A DNA stretch of 64,000 bases from Pseudomonas sp. MWU13-2100 (GCF_023242365.1 NZ_JALLIX010000020.1:43811-107810), one strand, 5' to 3'; positions 36,543-45,531 are shown, numbered from the stretch's first letter. The notes: a model not told the origin generated them from the letters alone. A program made the numbers and translations.

Positions 36543-36561
36543 CGGGCTTTTGCCCGTTTTT
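36543..36561 (+). terminator. Rho-independent terminator of the MFS gene
   Basis: CGGGC-TTTT-GCCCG followed by TTTTT, ahead of the pstS promoter region. Confidence 0.8.
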
Positions 36562-36595
36562 GTGTTCAAAATCAACCATTCTCCCCCATGATGGC

Positions 36596-36624
36596 CAGTC
36601 ATCTAACTGTCATATACCAGTCAT
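36596..36624 (+). promoter_or_regulatory. Pho box (three PhoB half-sites) upstream of pstS
   Basis: CAGTCAT, CTGTCAT and CAGTCAT start at 36596, 36607 and 36618, exactly 11 bases apart. CTGTCATATACCAGTCAT (36607-36624) matches the PhoB consensus at 16 of 18 positions. It lies 67 bases before pstS, so the regulon is induced by phosphate starvation. Confidence 0.88.
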
Positions 36625-36691
36625 AGAGTGTTCATCTGGCCTACTGATACTTGGCCCCGACCTGATAAACCCTCTCTGCTAGGAGCAAGGC

Positions 36692-37681
36692 ATGAAACTG
36701 AAGCGTTTGATGGCGGCAATGACTTTTGTCGCTGCTGGCGTTGCAACCGCCCACGCGGTCGCCGCTGGTGTGGACCCGGCCATTCCGTCTTATACAAAAG
36801 CCACGGGGGTATCGGGTAACCTGTCCAGCGTTGGTTCCGACACCCTGGCTAACCTCATGACCTTGTGGGCCGAGGGCTACAAGAAAGAATACCCGAACGT
36901 GAACATTCAGATTCAGGCCGCCGGTTCCGCTACCGCGCCGCCCGCCCTGACTGAAGGCACTTCGAACCTGGGCCCGATGAGCCGCAAGATGAAGGACACC
37001 GAACTGGCTGCCTTCGAGCAGAAGTACGGCTACAAGCCGACCGCTATCCCGGTTGCCGTGGATGCCCTGGCCGTGTTCGTGCACAAGGACAACCCGATCA
37101 AGCACCTGACCATGGAACAAGTCGATGCGATCTTCTCCTCGACTCGTCTGTGCGGCGCCAAAGCCGAAGTCAAGACCTGGGCTGACCTGGGCGTGACCGG
37201 TGACCTGGCCAACAAGCCGGTTCAGCTGTTCGGCCGTAACTCGGTATCCGGCACCTACGGCTACTTCAAGGAAGAAGCCCTGTGCAAAGGCGACTACAAG
37301 CCTAACGTGAACGAACAACCTGGTTCGGCTTCCGTTGTGCAGTCCATCAGCTCCTCGCTGAACGGCATCGGCTACTCGGGGATCGGCTACAAGACCGCCA
37401 GCGTGAAAACCGTTGCCCTGTCGAAGAAAGGCAGCACCGAGTTCATCGAAGACAGTGAAGAAAACGCACTGAACGGCAAATACCCGCTGTCGCGTTTCCT
37501 CTACGTGTACGTCAACAAGGCACCGGGCAAGCCTCTGGCTCCGCTGGAAGCCGAGTTCGTGAAGCTGGTTCTGTCCAAGCAGGGTCAGGAAGTGGTTGTG
37601 AAAGACGGCTACATCCCACTGCCAGCCAAGGTTGCCGCCAAGGCACTGGCTGACCTGGGCCTGAGCGAAGGCAGGCAGTAA
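36692..37681 (+). CDS. pstS: Phosphate ABC transporter substrate-binding protein
   Basis: A 329-residue periplasmic phosphate binder. A signal peptide (MKLKRLMAAMTFVAAGVATA) is followed by GVSGNLSSVGSDTLANLMTLW, the phosphate-loop region, and by FGRNSVSGTYGYFKEEAL. AGGAGCAAGG sits just before the ATG. It is the first gene of the pst cluster, has its own Pho box, and is followed by pstC after 164 bases. No terminator is seen between them. Confidence 0.93.
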   Translation: MKLKRLMAAMTFVAAGVATAHAVAAGVDPAIPSYTKATGVSGNLSSVGSDTLANLMTLWAEGYKKEYPNVNIQIQAAGSATAPPALTEGTSNLGPMSRKMKDTELAAFEQKYGYKPTAIPVAVDALAVFVHKDNPIKHLTMEQVDAIFSSTRLCGAKAEVKTWADLGVTGDLANKPVQLFGRNSVSGTYGYFKEEALCKGDYKPNVNEQPGSASVVQSISSSLNGIGYSGIGYKTASVKTVALSKKGSTEFIEDSEENALNGKYPLSRFLYVYVNKAPGKPLAPLEAEFVKLVLSKQGQEVVVKDGYIPLPAKVAAKALADLGLSEGRQ

Positions 37682-37805
37682 GCCTTTGGCCGGGACGCCA
37701 ATCCCGGCAGCGACACCAAGGCGCGGCTTGATCTCCATCGACCGCGCCCCTCATTCCGAAACCGCTGCCAGCCTTGCTGGGCGGCGGCTTCAGTGCGTCA
37801 CTGCA

Positions 37806-37823
37806 TTGTCATCTTTCTGTCAT
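37806..37823 (+). promoter_or_regulatory. Pho box immediately upstream of pstC
   Basis: TTGTCATCTTTCTGTCAT matches the PhoB consensus at 15 of 18 positions. It ends 22 bases before the pstC ATG, an unusually short distance if it drives its own promoter. Confidence 0.6.
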
Positions 37824-37845
37824 ACGGGACCGCTAGGGTGTGCGC

Positions 37846-40131
37846 ATGAACGATCTGGCCAATTCCACCATGACTACGACTTCTCTTCCCAAGCGCATTG
37901 ATTTCAATACGCCTGAGCTGCAACGCAAGCGCCGTATTCGTGCGCTGAAAGATCGCCTGACCCGTTGGTACGTATTCATTGGCGGCCTCGCCGTCCTCGG
38001 TGCGATCACCCTGATCTTCTTCTTTCTCGGTTATGTGGTCCTGCCCCTGTTCCAGGGCGCTTCGCTGACCGCCGAGAAAAGCATTACACCGGCCTGGATC
38101 CAGGATGCCGGCAAACCCTTGATGATTTCCCTGGAAGAGCAGAACCAGGTGGGCATGCGGGTTTCCGACAACGGCCAGGTGCTGTTCTTCAATGTCCAGG
38201 ACGCCAGTGAACTGTCGCGGGTCCACCTGCCGATTCCGGCTGGCACCACGGTCACCTCTATCAGCAAGGACCAGCCGGGTATCCCGCTGGTGATTGTCGG
38301 CCTGTCCAATGGCCAGGCGCTGGTGTTCCGTCACACCTATAAAGTGACCTACCCGGACGGCAAGAAAACCATTTCCCCGGCGGTCGAGTATCCCTACGGC
38401 GATGTGCCGATCAGTCTGGACGATCAGGGCCGTGCGCTTGAGCATGTGAACCTGAACGCCGCCGACACGACCTTGGTCGTGGTGGGCTCCACCGGTGCGC
38501 AACTGCACGTGCTGGAGTTGACCAAAGAAGAAAACATGATGACCGGCGAGGTCACCAGCGAGCAGCGCAGTATCGAGTTGCCGCAGATGACCGAGCCGGT
38601 CAAGGCAATCTATATCGATCCACGCCAGCAATGGCTGTACGTGATCAACGGGCGCGCCCAGGCCGATGTATTCAGCCTGCGCGACAAGAGTCTGAACGGT
38701 CGCTACAAACTGCTGGAAAGTGCTGATACCGAAGTGACCGCCAGTACCCAACTGGTGGGCGGTATCTCGCTGATCATCGGTGATTCCAGCGGCGGCCTGG
38801 CCCAGTGGTTCATGGCCCGTGATCCGGATGGCGAGCTGCGCCTGAAACATATCCGCGGTTTCCAGATGGGCACCGCGCCGATCGTCGAGATCACTGCTGA
38901 AGAACGTCGCAAGGGCTTCGTCGCGATGGACGCTTCCGGCAAGCTCGGCGTGTTCCATAGCACCGCGCACCGCACCCTGCTGGTCAACCAGGTGGTCGAT
39001 GGCCAGGGCCTGTTCGGTCTGTCGCCGCGGGCCAACCGGGTGATCGTCGAGCAAGGAGGCAAGATCCAGCCGTTGGTCCTCAATAACCCGCACCCGGAAG
39101 TGTCCTGGAGCGCGCTGTGGAGCAAGGTCTGGTACGAGAACTACGACGAACCCAAGTACGTCTGGCAATCGACCGCCGCCAACACCGACTTCGAACCCAA
39201 GCTGAGCCTGTCGCCGCTGACCTTCGGTACCCTGAAGGCCGCGTTCTACGCCATGCTCCTGGCTGCGCCGCTGGCTGTCGCCGCCGCGATCTACACCGCC
39301 TACTTCATGGCCCCGGGCATGCGCCGCAAGGTCAAGCCGGTGATCGAGTTGATGGAAGCGATGCCGACGGTGATCCTCGGCTTCTTCGCCGGCCTGTTCC
39401 TGGCGCCTTATGTAGAAGGGCACCTGCCGGGGATCTTCAGCCTGCTGATGCTCGTGCCGATCGGTATCCTGGTGGCCGGTTTCGCCTGGAGCCGCCTGCC
39501 CGAGTCGTTGCGCCTGCGGGTGCCGGATGGCTGGGAAAGCGCGATCCTGATTCCGGTGATCCTGTTCGTCAGCTGGCTCTCGCTGTTCATGAGTCCGCAC
39601 CTGGAGACCTGGTTCTTCGGTGGTGACATGCGTATGTGGATCTCCCACGACCTGGGTATCACCTACGACCAGCGCAACGCCCTGGTGGTCGGCCTGGCCA
39701 TGGGCTTCGCGGTGATCCCGAATATCTATTCCATCGCCGAAGACGCCGTATTCAGCGTACCGCGCGGCTTGACCCTGGGCTCGCTGGCCCTGGGCGCCAC
39801 GCCGTGGCAGACCATGACGCGGGTGGTGATCCTCACTGCCAGCCCGGGCATCTTCTCGGCGCTGATGATCGGCATGGGTCGCGCCGTCGGCGAGACCATG
39901 ATCGTGCTGATGGCCACCGGCAACACGCCGGTGATGGAGATGAACCTGTTCGAAGGCCTGCGCACCCTGGCGGCCAACGTCGCGGTGGAGATGCCGGAGT
40001 CGGAGGTCGGTGGTAGCCACTACCGCGTGTTGTTCCTCTCGGCGCTGGTGCTGCTGCTGTTCACGTTCATCATGAACACCCTCGCGGAACTGATTCGTCA
40101 GCGTCTGCGCAAGAAATACTCGTCGCTTTAA
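37846..40131 (+). CDS. pstC: Phosphate ABC transporter permease, extended PstC
   Basis: A 761-residue inner-membrane permease. One N-terminal helix (about residues 45-70) is followed by a ~370-residue extracytoplasmic insertion not found in E. coli PstC (about 319 residues). The ABC permease part occupies the last ~300 residues, with the EAA-type loop near GLTLGSLALGATPWQTMTRVV. The long insertion is a known trait of Pseudomonas PstC. The ATG at 37846 has AGGGTG upstream; a second ATG at 37870 is possible. pstA follows after 15 bases. Confidence 0.9.
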   Translation: MNDLANSTMTTTSLPKRIDFNTPELQRKRRIRALKDRLTRWYVFIGGLAVLGAITLIFFFLGYVVLPLFQGASLTAEKSITPAWIQDAGKPLMISLEEQNQVGMRVSDNGQVLFFNVQDASELSRVHLPIPAGTTVTSISKDQPGIPLVIVGLSNGQALVFRHTYKVTYPDGKKTISPAVEYPYGDVPISLDDQGRALEHVNLNAADTTLVVVGSTGAQLHVLELTKEENMMTGEVTSEQRSIELPQMTEPVKAIYIDPRQQWLYVINGRAQADVFSLRDKSLNGRYKLLESADTEVTASTQLVGGISLIIGDSSGGLAQWFMARDPDGELRLKHIRGFQMGTAPIVEITAEERRKGFVAMDASGKLGVFHSTAHRTLLVNQVVDGQGLFGLSPRANRVIVEQGGKIQPLVLNNPHPEVSWSALWSKVWYENYDEPKYVWQSTAANTDFEPKLSLSPLTFGTLKAAFYAMLLAAPLAVAAAIYTAYFMAPGMRRKVKPVIELMEAMPTVILGFFAGLFLAPYVEGHLPGIFSLLMLVPIGILVAGFAWSRLPESLRLRVPDGWESAILIPVILFVSWLSLFMSPHLETWFFGGDMRMWISHDLGITYDQRNALVVGLAMGFAVIPNIYSIAEDAVFSVPRGLTLGSLALGATPWQTMTRVVILTASPGIFSALMIGMGRAVGETMIVLMATGNTPVMEMNLFEGLRTLAANVAVEMPESEVGGSHYRVLFLSALVLLLFTFIMNTLAELIRQRLRKKYSSL

Positions 40132-40146
40132 GAAAGGTAGAAGTCT

Positions 40147-41817
40147 GTGAAACAGAACTCCCTGAACAGCTGGTTCAAAAGCGGCGCCCCCGGCGTCTGG
40201 ATCAGCGGTGGTGCGGTATCCATCGCGGTCATCATGACCATCGGCCTGCTGGCCGTGATCGCTGTGCGCGGCCTGGGTCACTTCTGGCCGGCCGACCTGG
40301 TGCATGCCCAGTACAACGTGCCGGGCCAGGCCAACCAGGTCGTGGTCGGCGAGGTGGTGCAGAAGGAAGAAGTCCCTCGCGAGCGCCTGAAGGCGGCCGG
40401 CTTGCCGGTGCCGGAGCAGGGCCCCGAGTTCATGACCCGGGAGCTGATCAAGGTCGGTAACCGCGATCTGAACGGCAACGATTTCACCTGGATCGTCGGC
40501 GAGTGGCTGCAGGACCAGACCTACCCGGCCGAACTGATGACCATCGAGCGTCGTGAGTGGGGCAACTTCTACGGCACGCTGGTCAACGTCAAGGAAAGCG
40601 GCAAGGTGATCGCCGAAGGCGAAGCCGCCTGGCCCGAGTTGCAGGCCCGTGTCCAGCGCGTGAACGCTTTGGCGGCGCAGATCAAGACGCTCGAGAAGAG
40701 CGACATCGGCGCCATCAACGCCGGCCTCGAACGGATTCGCCTGCACGGCCGCAAGTTGGAGCTGCAAGGCCGTCTCGATGCCACCGCGCAAGCCGACATG
40801 GCCACCGAGCGCGCCGAACTGAATGCCCGCTACCAGGATATCGAAGCGCGTCTGAACGATCTGCACACCCAGTTCAACCGCGACAGCCTGACGGCCCTTG
40901 ATGCCAACGGCAAGGAACTGGAAATCAGCATCGGTAAAGTGGTGCATGCCTACCAACCGAACGCCATGGGCAAGCTGACCAAGCTGAGCTTCTATTTCAG
41001 CAAGGTCTGGGAGTTCCTCAGCGACGATCCGCGTGAAGCCAACACCGAAGGCGGGATCTTCCCGGCGATTTTCGGCACGGTGATGATGACCCTGATCATG
41101 GCGATGATCGTGACCCCGTTCGGCGTACTGGCGGCGGTGTACCTGCGCGAATACGCCAAGCAGAACACCCTGACCCGGATCATCCGCATCGCGGTGAACA
41201 ACCTGGCCGGTGTGCCGGCGATCGTCTACGGTGTGTTTGGCTTGGGCTTCTTTGTCTATGTACTGGGAGGCTCGCTCGACCGGCTGTTTTTTCCCGAGGC
41301 CCTGCCGGCACCGACCTTCGGGACCCCGGGGTTGCTCTGGGCTTCCCTGACCCTGGCGCTGCTGGCGGTGCCGGTGGTGATCGTGGCGACCGAAGAGGGC
41401 TTGGCCCGGATTCCCCGTACCGTGCGTGAAGGCTCGCTGGCCCTGGGGGCGACCAAGGCCGAGACCCTGTGGAAGATCGTCCTGCCGATGGCCAGCCCGG
41501 CGATGATGACCGGCATGATCCTCGCCGTGGCCCGCGCCGCCGGCGAAGTGGCCCCGCTGATGCTGGTGGGTGTGGTGAAACTGGCGCCGTCGCTGCCGGT
41601 GGATGGCAACTACCCGTACCTGCACCTGGACCAGAAGATCATGCACCTGGGCTTCCACATCTACGATGTCGGCTTCCAGAGCCCGAACGTCGAGGCTGCT
41701 CGTCCGCTGGTCTACGCCACCGCCTTGTTGTTGGTGCTGGTGATCGCCACGTTGAACCTGTCGGCCGTATGGATCCGGAACCACCTGCGCGAGAAGTACA
41801 AGGCGCTGGATAGTTAA
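40147..41817 (+). CDS. pstA: Phosphate ABC transporter permease, extended PstA
   Basis: A 556-residue permease starting at GTG with AAAGGTAG upstream. After an N-terminal helix, a large soluble insertion of about 230 residues (charged, with coiled-coil-like stretches around 160-260) precedes the permease core. The EAA loop reads REGSLALGATKAETLWKIVLP. This matches the enlarged PstA of Pseudomonas. It forms the channel with PstC. A REPIN separates it from pstB. Confidence 0.92.
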   Translation: MKQNSLNSWFKSGAPGVWISGGAVSIAVIMTIGLLAVIAVRGLGHFWPADLVHAQYNVPGQANQVVVGEVVQKEEVPRERLKAAGLPVPEQGPEFMTRELIKVGNRDLNGNDFTWIVGEWLQDQTYPAELMTIERREWGNFYGTLVNVKESGKVIAEGEAAWPELQARVQRVNALAAQIKTLEKSDIGAINAGLERIRLHGRKLELQGRLDATAQADMATERAELNARYQDIEARLNDLHTQFNRDSLTALDANGKELEISIGKVVHAYQPNAMGKLTKLSFYFSKVWEFLSDDPREANTEGGIFPAIFGTVMMTLIMAMIVTPFGVLAAVYLREYAKQNTLTRIIRIAVNNLAGVPAIVYGVFGLGFFVYVLGGSLDRLFFPEALPAPTFGTPGLLWASLTLALLAVPVVIVATEEGLARIPRTVREGSLALGATKAETLWKIVLPMASPAMMTGMILAVARAAGEVAPLMLVGVVKLAPSLPVDGNYPYLHLDQKIMHLGFHIYDVGFQSPNVEAARPLVYATALLLVLVIATLNLSAVWIRNHLREKYKALDS

Positions 41818-41836
41818 TAACATTCACCCCATCCAC

Positions 41837-41933
41837 TGTGGGAGTGGCCGGTCGACACTCGATTGCCGGCGATGGCTGCCGATCAGGCGATGCAAGGCTC
41901 ACTGGCCTCATCGCCGATGAGCCGGCTCCCACA
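41837..41933. repeat. REPIN between pstA and pstB
   Basis: TGTGGGAGTGGCCGGTCG at the left and GATGAGCCGGCTCCCACA at the right are imperfect inverted arms of the GCCGGC REP class, with GCCGGCGATG / CATCGCCG nested inside. Lying within the operon, it may affect mRNA stability of pstB-phoU relative to pstCA. Confidence 0.8.
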
Positions 41934-41963
41934 AACGAATATGTGAGCGCAGGGAGTTACCCC

Positions 41964-42797
41964 ATGCAGCATGAAACCCAAACCCACGGCATCAATATGT
42001 CCGCCCTGGGCCGTAGCAAGCAGAGCCTGGACCTGGCGAGCGAAACCGTTGCCATCGCAGTCCCGAAACTGAGCCTGTACTACGGAGATAAGCAGGCGCT
42101 GTACGACGTCAGCATGAACATACCCAAGCAGCGCGTGACCGCCTTCATCGGCCCGTCCGGTTGCGGCAAGTCGACATTGCTGCGCACCTTCAACCGCATG
42201 AACGACTTGGTGGACGGTTGCCGCGTAGACGGTGAAATCAACCTCTACGGCAACAACATCTACCGTAAGGGCGAGGACGTCGCCGAGTTGCGCCGCAAGG
42301 TCGGCATGGTGTTCCAGAAGCCCAACCCGTTCCCCAAGACTATCTACGAGAATGTGGTCTATGGCCTGCGTATCCAGGGCATCAACAAGAAGCGTATTCT
42401 CGATGAAGCCGTGGAATGGGCTCTCAAGGGCGCGGCGTTGTGGGAAGAGGTCAAGGATCGCCTGCACGAATCGGCTCTGGGCCTGTCCGGCGGTCAGCAA
42501 CAGCGTCTGGTGATTGCGCGGACCATCGCGGTCGAACCGGAAGTGTTGCTGCTCGATGAGCCCTGCTCGGCACTCGATCCGATTTCGACCCTCAAGGTTG
42601 AGGAGTTGATCTACGAGCTGAAATCTAAATTCACTATTGTCATCGTCACCCACAACATGCAACAGGCGGCGCGGGTTTCCGACTACACCGCATTCATGTA
42701 CATGGGCAAGCTGGTGGAGTTCGGTGATACCGACACCTTGTTCACCAACCCGGCGAAGAAACAGACCGAAGACTACATCACCGGCCGTTATGGCTAG
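41964..42797 (+). CDS. pstB: Phosphate ABC transporter ATP-binding protein
   Basis: A 277-residue ATPase with Walker A GPSGCGKST, signature LSGGQQQRL and Walker B VLLLDEPCSALD. About 30 residues precede the usual PstB start, as in other Pseudomonas. The ATG at 41964 has GGGAG upstream. It powers the PstCA channel and, with PhoU and PhoR, signals phosphate sufficiency. Confidence 0.94.
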   Translation: MQHETQTHGINMSALGRSKQSLDLASETVAIAVPKLSLYYGDKQALYDVSMNIPKQRVTAFIGPSGCGKSTLLRTFNRMNDLVDGCRVDGEINLYGNNIYRKGEDVAELRRKVGMVFQKPNPFPKTIYENVVYGLRIQGINKKRILDEAVEWALKGAALWEEVKDRLHESALGLSGGQQQRLVIARTIAVEPEVLLLDEPCSALDPISTLKVEELIYELKSKFTIVIVTHNMQQAARVSDYTAFMYMGKLVEFGDTDTLFTNPAKKQTEDYITGRYG

Positions 42798-42910
42798 GTG
42801 AGGAAGCTGCAAGTCGTTAGCGACAAGCAGCAAGCACGGGCAGCCTGAGCATATTCACAATTCGGCTTGAAGCTTATAGCTTGAAGCTTGCAGCTTTCGC
42901 GGAGCGACAC

Positions 42911-43672
42911 ATGATTGATAAAGACGGTCTCACCCATCACATTTCCGCGCAGTTCAACGCGGAACTGGAAGAAGTACGCAGCCACCTCCTGGCCATGGGC
43001 GGTCTGGTCGAGAAACAGGTCAACGATGCGGTGACCGCGTTGATCGAAGCCGACTCGGGCCTGGCCCAGCAAGTGCGCGAAATCGACGACCAGATCAACC
43101 AGATGGAGCGCAACATCGACGAGGAATGCCTGCGCATTCTCGCCCGTCGCCAGCCTGCGGCCTCCGACCTGCGGTTGATCATCAGCATCTCCAAGTCGGT
43201 GATCGACCTGGAGCGCATCGGTGACGAGGCAACCAAGATCGCCCGTCGCGCCATCCAGCTGTGTGAAGAAGGCGAGGCACCGCGTGGTTATGTCGAGGTG
43301 CGCCATATCGGCGACCAGGTGCGTAACATGGTCCGTGACTCGCTGGATGCCTTTGCTCGCTTCGACGCCGAACTGGCGTTGTCGGTGGCGCAGTACGACA
43401 AGATTATCGACCGCGAGTACAAGACCGCCCTGCGCGAGCTGGCGACCTACATGATGGAAGACCCGCGCTCGATCACCCGGGTGCTGAGCATCATCTGGGT
43501 GCTGCGCTCCCTGGAGCGGATCGGCGATCACGCACGCAACATCTCCGAACTGGTGATTTACCTGGTGCGTGGCACCGATGTCCGGCACATGGGTCTCAAG
43601 CGCATGCGCCAGGAAGTTGAGGGTACCTTGTCCGAAACTGCTAATGTTCCCGGTGAAGCTGACGATAAGTAA
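42911..43672 (+). CDS. phoU: Phosphate signalling complex protein PhoU
   Basis: A 253-residue helical protein with two PhoU repeats (each a three-helix bundle); ERIGDEATKIARRA and LERIGDHARNISELV are the matching metal-binding helices. It restrains PhoR when phosphate is plentiful. The ATG at 42911 has GGAG nine bases upstream. The 113-base gap from pstB contains an AGCTTGAAGCTT direct repeat and an inverted GAAGCTGCAAG / CTTGCAGCTTTC pair. A terminator follows. Confidence 0.94.
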   Translation: MIDKDGLTHHISAQFNAELEEVRSHLLAMGGLVEKQVNDAVTALIEADSGLAQQVREIDDQINQMERNIDEECLRILARRQPAASDLRLIISISKSVIDLERIGDEATKIARRAIQLCEEGEAPRGYVEVRHIGDQVRNMVRDSLDAFARFDAELALSVAQYDKIIDREYKTALRELATYMMEDPRSITRVLSIIWVLRSLERIGDHARNISELVIYLVRGTDVRHMGLKRMRQEVEGTLSETANVPGEADDK

Positions 43673-43687
43673 GATTGCCCGAGAGAA

Positions 43688-43714
43688 ACGCCCGGCCTAA
43701 GGTCGGGCGTTTTT
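43688..43714 (+). terminator. Rho-independent terminator of the pst-phoU operon
   Basis: ACGCCCGGCC-TAA-GGTCGGGCGT is a 10-base stem (one G-T pair) followed by TTTT, 15 bases after phoU. Confidence 0.92.
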
Positions 43715-43830
43715 GTTTGTGGCGTACGAATTTACGCGCACCCGCGAACGAAAAGTCCCGGTGTGACCAATCGCTGTTGGCAAATAGCCATTAGTCAGTA
43801 TGCTAGCCGGGATTTTCAGAGGAATGGTCA

Positions 43831-44757
43831 ATGAGTAAAGTCAGTGTGTTGGTGGTGGATGACGCGTCGTTCATCCGCGATCTGGTGAAGAAATGCCTGC
43901 GTAACTACTTCCCGGGCATCCGGATCGAAGACGCTGTCAACGGTCGCAAGGCCCAGGCAGTACTGGCCCGCGAAGCGTTCGACCTGGTGTTGTGCGACTG
44001 GGAAATGCCGGAAATGTCCGGTCTGGAGTTGCTGACCTGGTGCCGCCAGCAGGACAACCTCAAGACCATGCCGTTCGTCATGGTGACCAGCCGTGGCGAC
44101 AAGGAAAACGTGGTTCAGGCGATCCAGGCCGGTGTTTCCGGTTATGTCAGCAAGCCTTTTACCAATGAACAGCTGCTGACCAAGGTCAAGCAGGCGTTGC
44201 ACAAGGTCGGCAAGCTCGACACCTTGATGAACAGTGCGCCGACCAGGGCCAATTCGGCCTTTGCCAACGACTCCCTGAGCGCCCTGACCGGCGGCCGGTC
44301 TGAAGTGGTCAGCCCGGCGGCGCAAGCCCCTGCCGCGGTACCGTCCAAAGGCCTGCTCAGCAGCCCGCCGGTGCGTCCGACCACCGCGGCGTCGCCGGCC
44401 GGCGCGGCAGCGGCCTCGGGCGGTCGAGGCCAGGGCCAGTTGCGCCTGTCCAGCGGCACCCAGCAGTGCGTGATCAAGGCGCTGAGCATCAAGGAAGCCT
44501 TGCTGGTGGTGCGCCGTACCGAGGTCCTGCCGCAGGTGCTGGAGAACGCGGTACTGGATCTGGAGCAGGGCGACAACGCCGAGATCGCCCGCCTGAATGG
44601 CTATCTGCATGCGATCGTCGCCCATGAACCGAAGCCGGACAGTGAATGGCTGCAACTGACCTTCCGCTTTGTCGACCAGGACGCCCAGAAGCTGGACTAC
44701 ATCTCCCGCCTGATCGCCCGCGGCACCGCACAGAAGCACTTCGTTCCCGGGGCTTGA
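43831..44757 (+). CDS. Response regulator with unassigned C-terminal domain (PA5364-like)
   Basis: A 308-residue protein. Residues 1-125 are a receiver domain with VLVVDDASFIRDL, phosphoacceptor Asp in LVLCDWEMPEMSG and the conserved Lys in YVSKPFT. A flexible Ala/Pro/Ser-rich linker spans about 135-205. The last ~100 residues (LRLSSGTQQCVIKALSIKEA to the end) form a small beta-rich domain that I cannot assign; it could be a divergent PilZ-like domain, but the RxxxR motif is absent. The gene keeps its place between phoU and the M23 gene as in P. aeruginosa. No sensor kinase is adjacent other than phoR. Confidence 0.88.
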   Translation: MSKVSVLVVDDASFIRDLVKKCLRNYFPGIRIEDAVNGRKAQAVLAREAFDLVLCDWEMPEMSGLELLTWCRQQDNLKTMPFVMVTSRGDKENVVQAIQAGVSGYVSKPFTNEQLLTKVKQALHKVGKLDTLMNSAPTRANSAFANDSLSALTGGRSEVVSPAAQAPAAVPSKGLLSSPPVRPTTAASPAGAAAASGGRGQGQLRLSSGTQQCVIKALSIKEALLVVRRTEVLPQVLENAVLDLEQGDNAEIARLNGYLHAIVAHEPKPDSEWLQLTFRFVDQDAQKLDYISRLIARGTAQKHFVPGA

Positions 44758-44870
44758 TGCCCACCTGACGGCGTGGTGGCTTTGCCCATCGCGCCGTTTA
44801 CCTGACCTTCCTTGCATGCTGATCCCGGCCTTCGAAACGCCTTTCGTCCGAATCCTTTTGCTCGGATTGT

Positions 44871-44892
44871 TTTATATCTGTTTCGATATAAA
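44871..44892. promoter_or_regulatory. Palindrome upstream of the higBA remnant
   Basis: TTTATATC and GATATAAA are perfect 8-base arms around TGTTTC in an otherwise GC-rich gap, 113 bases before the toxin remnant. It could be a promoter/operator of the toxin-antitoxin pair. Confidence 0.4.
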
Positions 44893-44981
44893 CTGTTTAA
44901 GAACCACTGTGCAAGGTGAGCTTGCAGCCAAGTCTTGAAACAACCTCGCACCACGGAACTCCCGCCCATTGATTAGGCTTT

Positions 44982-44998
44982 TCCTGTCAGTAACAGGA
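44982..44998 (+). promoter_or_regulatory. Operator-like repeat over the higB ribosome binding site
   Basis: TCCTGT-CAGTA-ACAGGA is an inverted repeat whose right arm forms part of the AGGAG ribosome binding site of the toxin remnant. HigA-type antitoxins bind such sites, so this is a candidate operator. Confidence 0.45.
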
Positions 44999-45005
44999 GA
45001 AATCG

Positions 45006-45229
45006 ATGCCAAGGCACAAGGATGTGGTGTCTGTAGGGAGCTCACTCAGGGATCTCAAGGCGTTCCCGCTGGATGCGCGAAGGGCGGTCGGTTTTCAGCT
45101 GGACCTTCTGCAACAGGGTGAAGCGCCTTGTATGTCCTTCACGTCTTCAGGAACACCACCCGAAAGACGGAAACCCGGGATACTGAACTGGCACGGGCCA
45201 GACTGCAGGAGATAGGAACAACGCTATGA
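45006..45229 (+). pseudogene. HigB/RelE-family toxin remnant with internal deletion
   Basis: The first frame gives VGSSLRDLKAFPLDARRAVGFQLDLLQQGEAP, the N-terminus of HigB-type toxins. From 45128 the toxin C-terminus continues in another frame: LYVLHVFRNTTRKTETRDTE ... LARARLQEIG, ending at a TGA that overlaps the antitoxin ATG. The middle of the family (about 35-40 residues, including the usual VREIR and FRVIYVAKF strands) is missing. A deletion of a length not divisible by three has removed the core and shifted the frame, so the toxin must be inactive. The intact frame reads on to 45215 as a meaningless tail. Confidence 0.82.
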
Positions 45230-45531
45230 CCGACCTGATCAAGACTGAACGTTTCGCCTCTGTCTGGGATGCCCTCGAGGACACCCCGCGGGAGGCCGCC
45301 AATATGCGCCTGCGCTCCAAGTTGATGATGGAGCTGATCAGTCGCGTCAATGCCTGGGAGCTGTCGCAGAAGGACGCGGCCAAGCGCCTGGGGATCACCC
45401 AGCCGAGGCTCAATGACCTGCTGAACGGCAAGATCGACAAATTCTCCCTGGATGCGCTGGTGAACCTGTCCGAGCCGGCTCAATTGAACGTCGACCTGTG
45501 CTTTGGTCCCGGGGCCATCCAGCTGGCGTGA
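45226..45531 (+). CDS. HigA-family helix-turn-helix antitoxin (orphaned)
   Basis: A 101-residue XRE-type antitoxin of the HTH_37 kind. The helix-turn-helix is ELSQKDAAKRLGITQPRLND at about residues 45-65. Its ATG overlaps the TGA of the toxin remnant (ATGA), the standard coupled arrangement of higBA. The antitoxin frame is intact while the toxin is destroyed, the order of decay expected when antitoxin loss would be lethal. It may persist as a stand-alone repressor. Confidence 0.88.
   Translation: MTDLIKTERFASVWDALEDTPREAANMRLRSKLMMELISRVNAWELSQKDAAKRLGITQPRLNDLLNGKIDKFSLDALVNLSEPAQLNVDLCFGPGAIQLA

Noticed and set aside
37798..41823. 1341-residue antisense frame over pstC and pstA
   Set aside because: A shadow of highly biased codons: low-complexity His/Gln/Arg/Asp sequence, no domain, and the opposite strand holds clear pstC and pstA.
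44821..44880. AATCC / GGATT hairpin as the terminator of the response regulator gene
   Set aside because: The stem is only five bases with a long loop; too weak to list.
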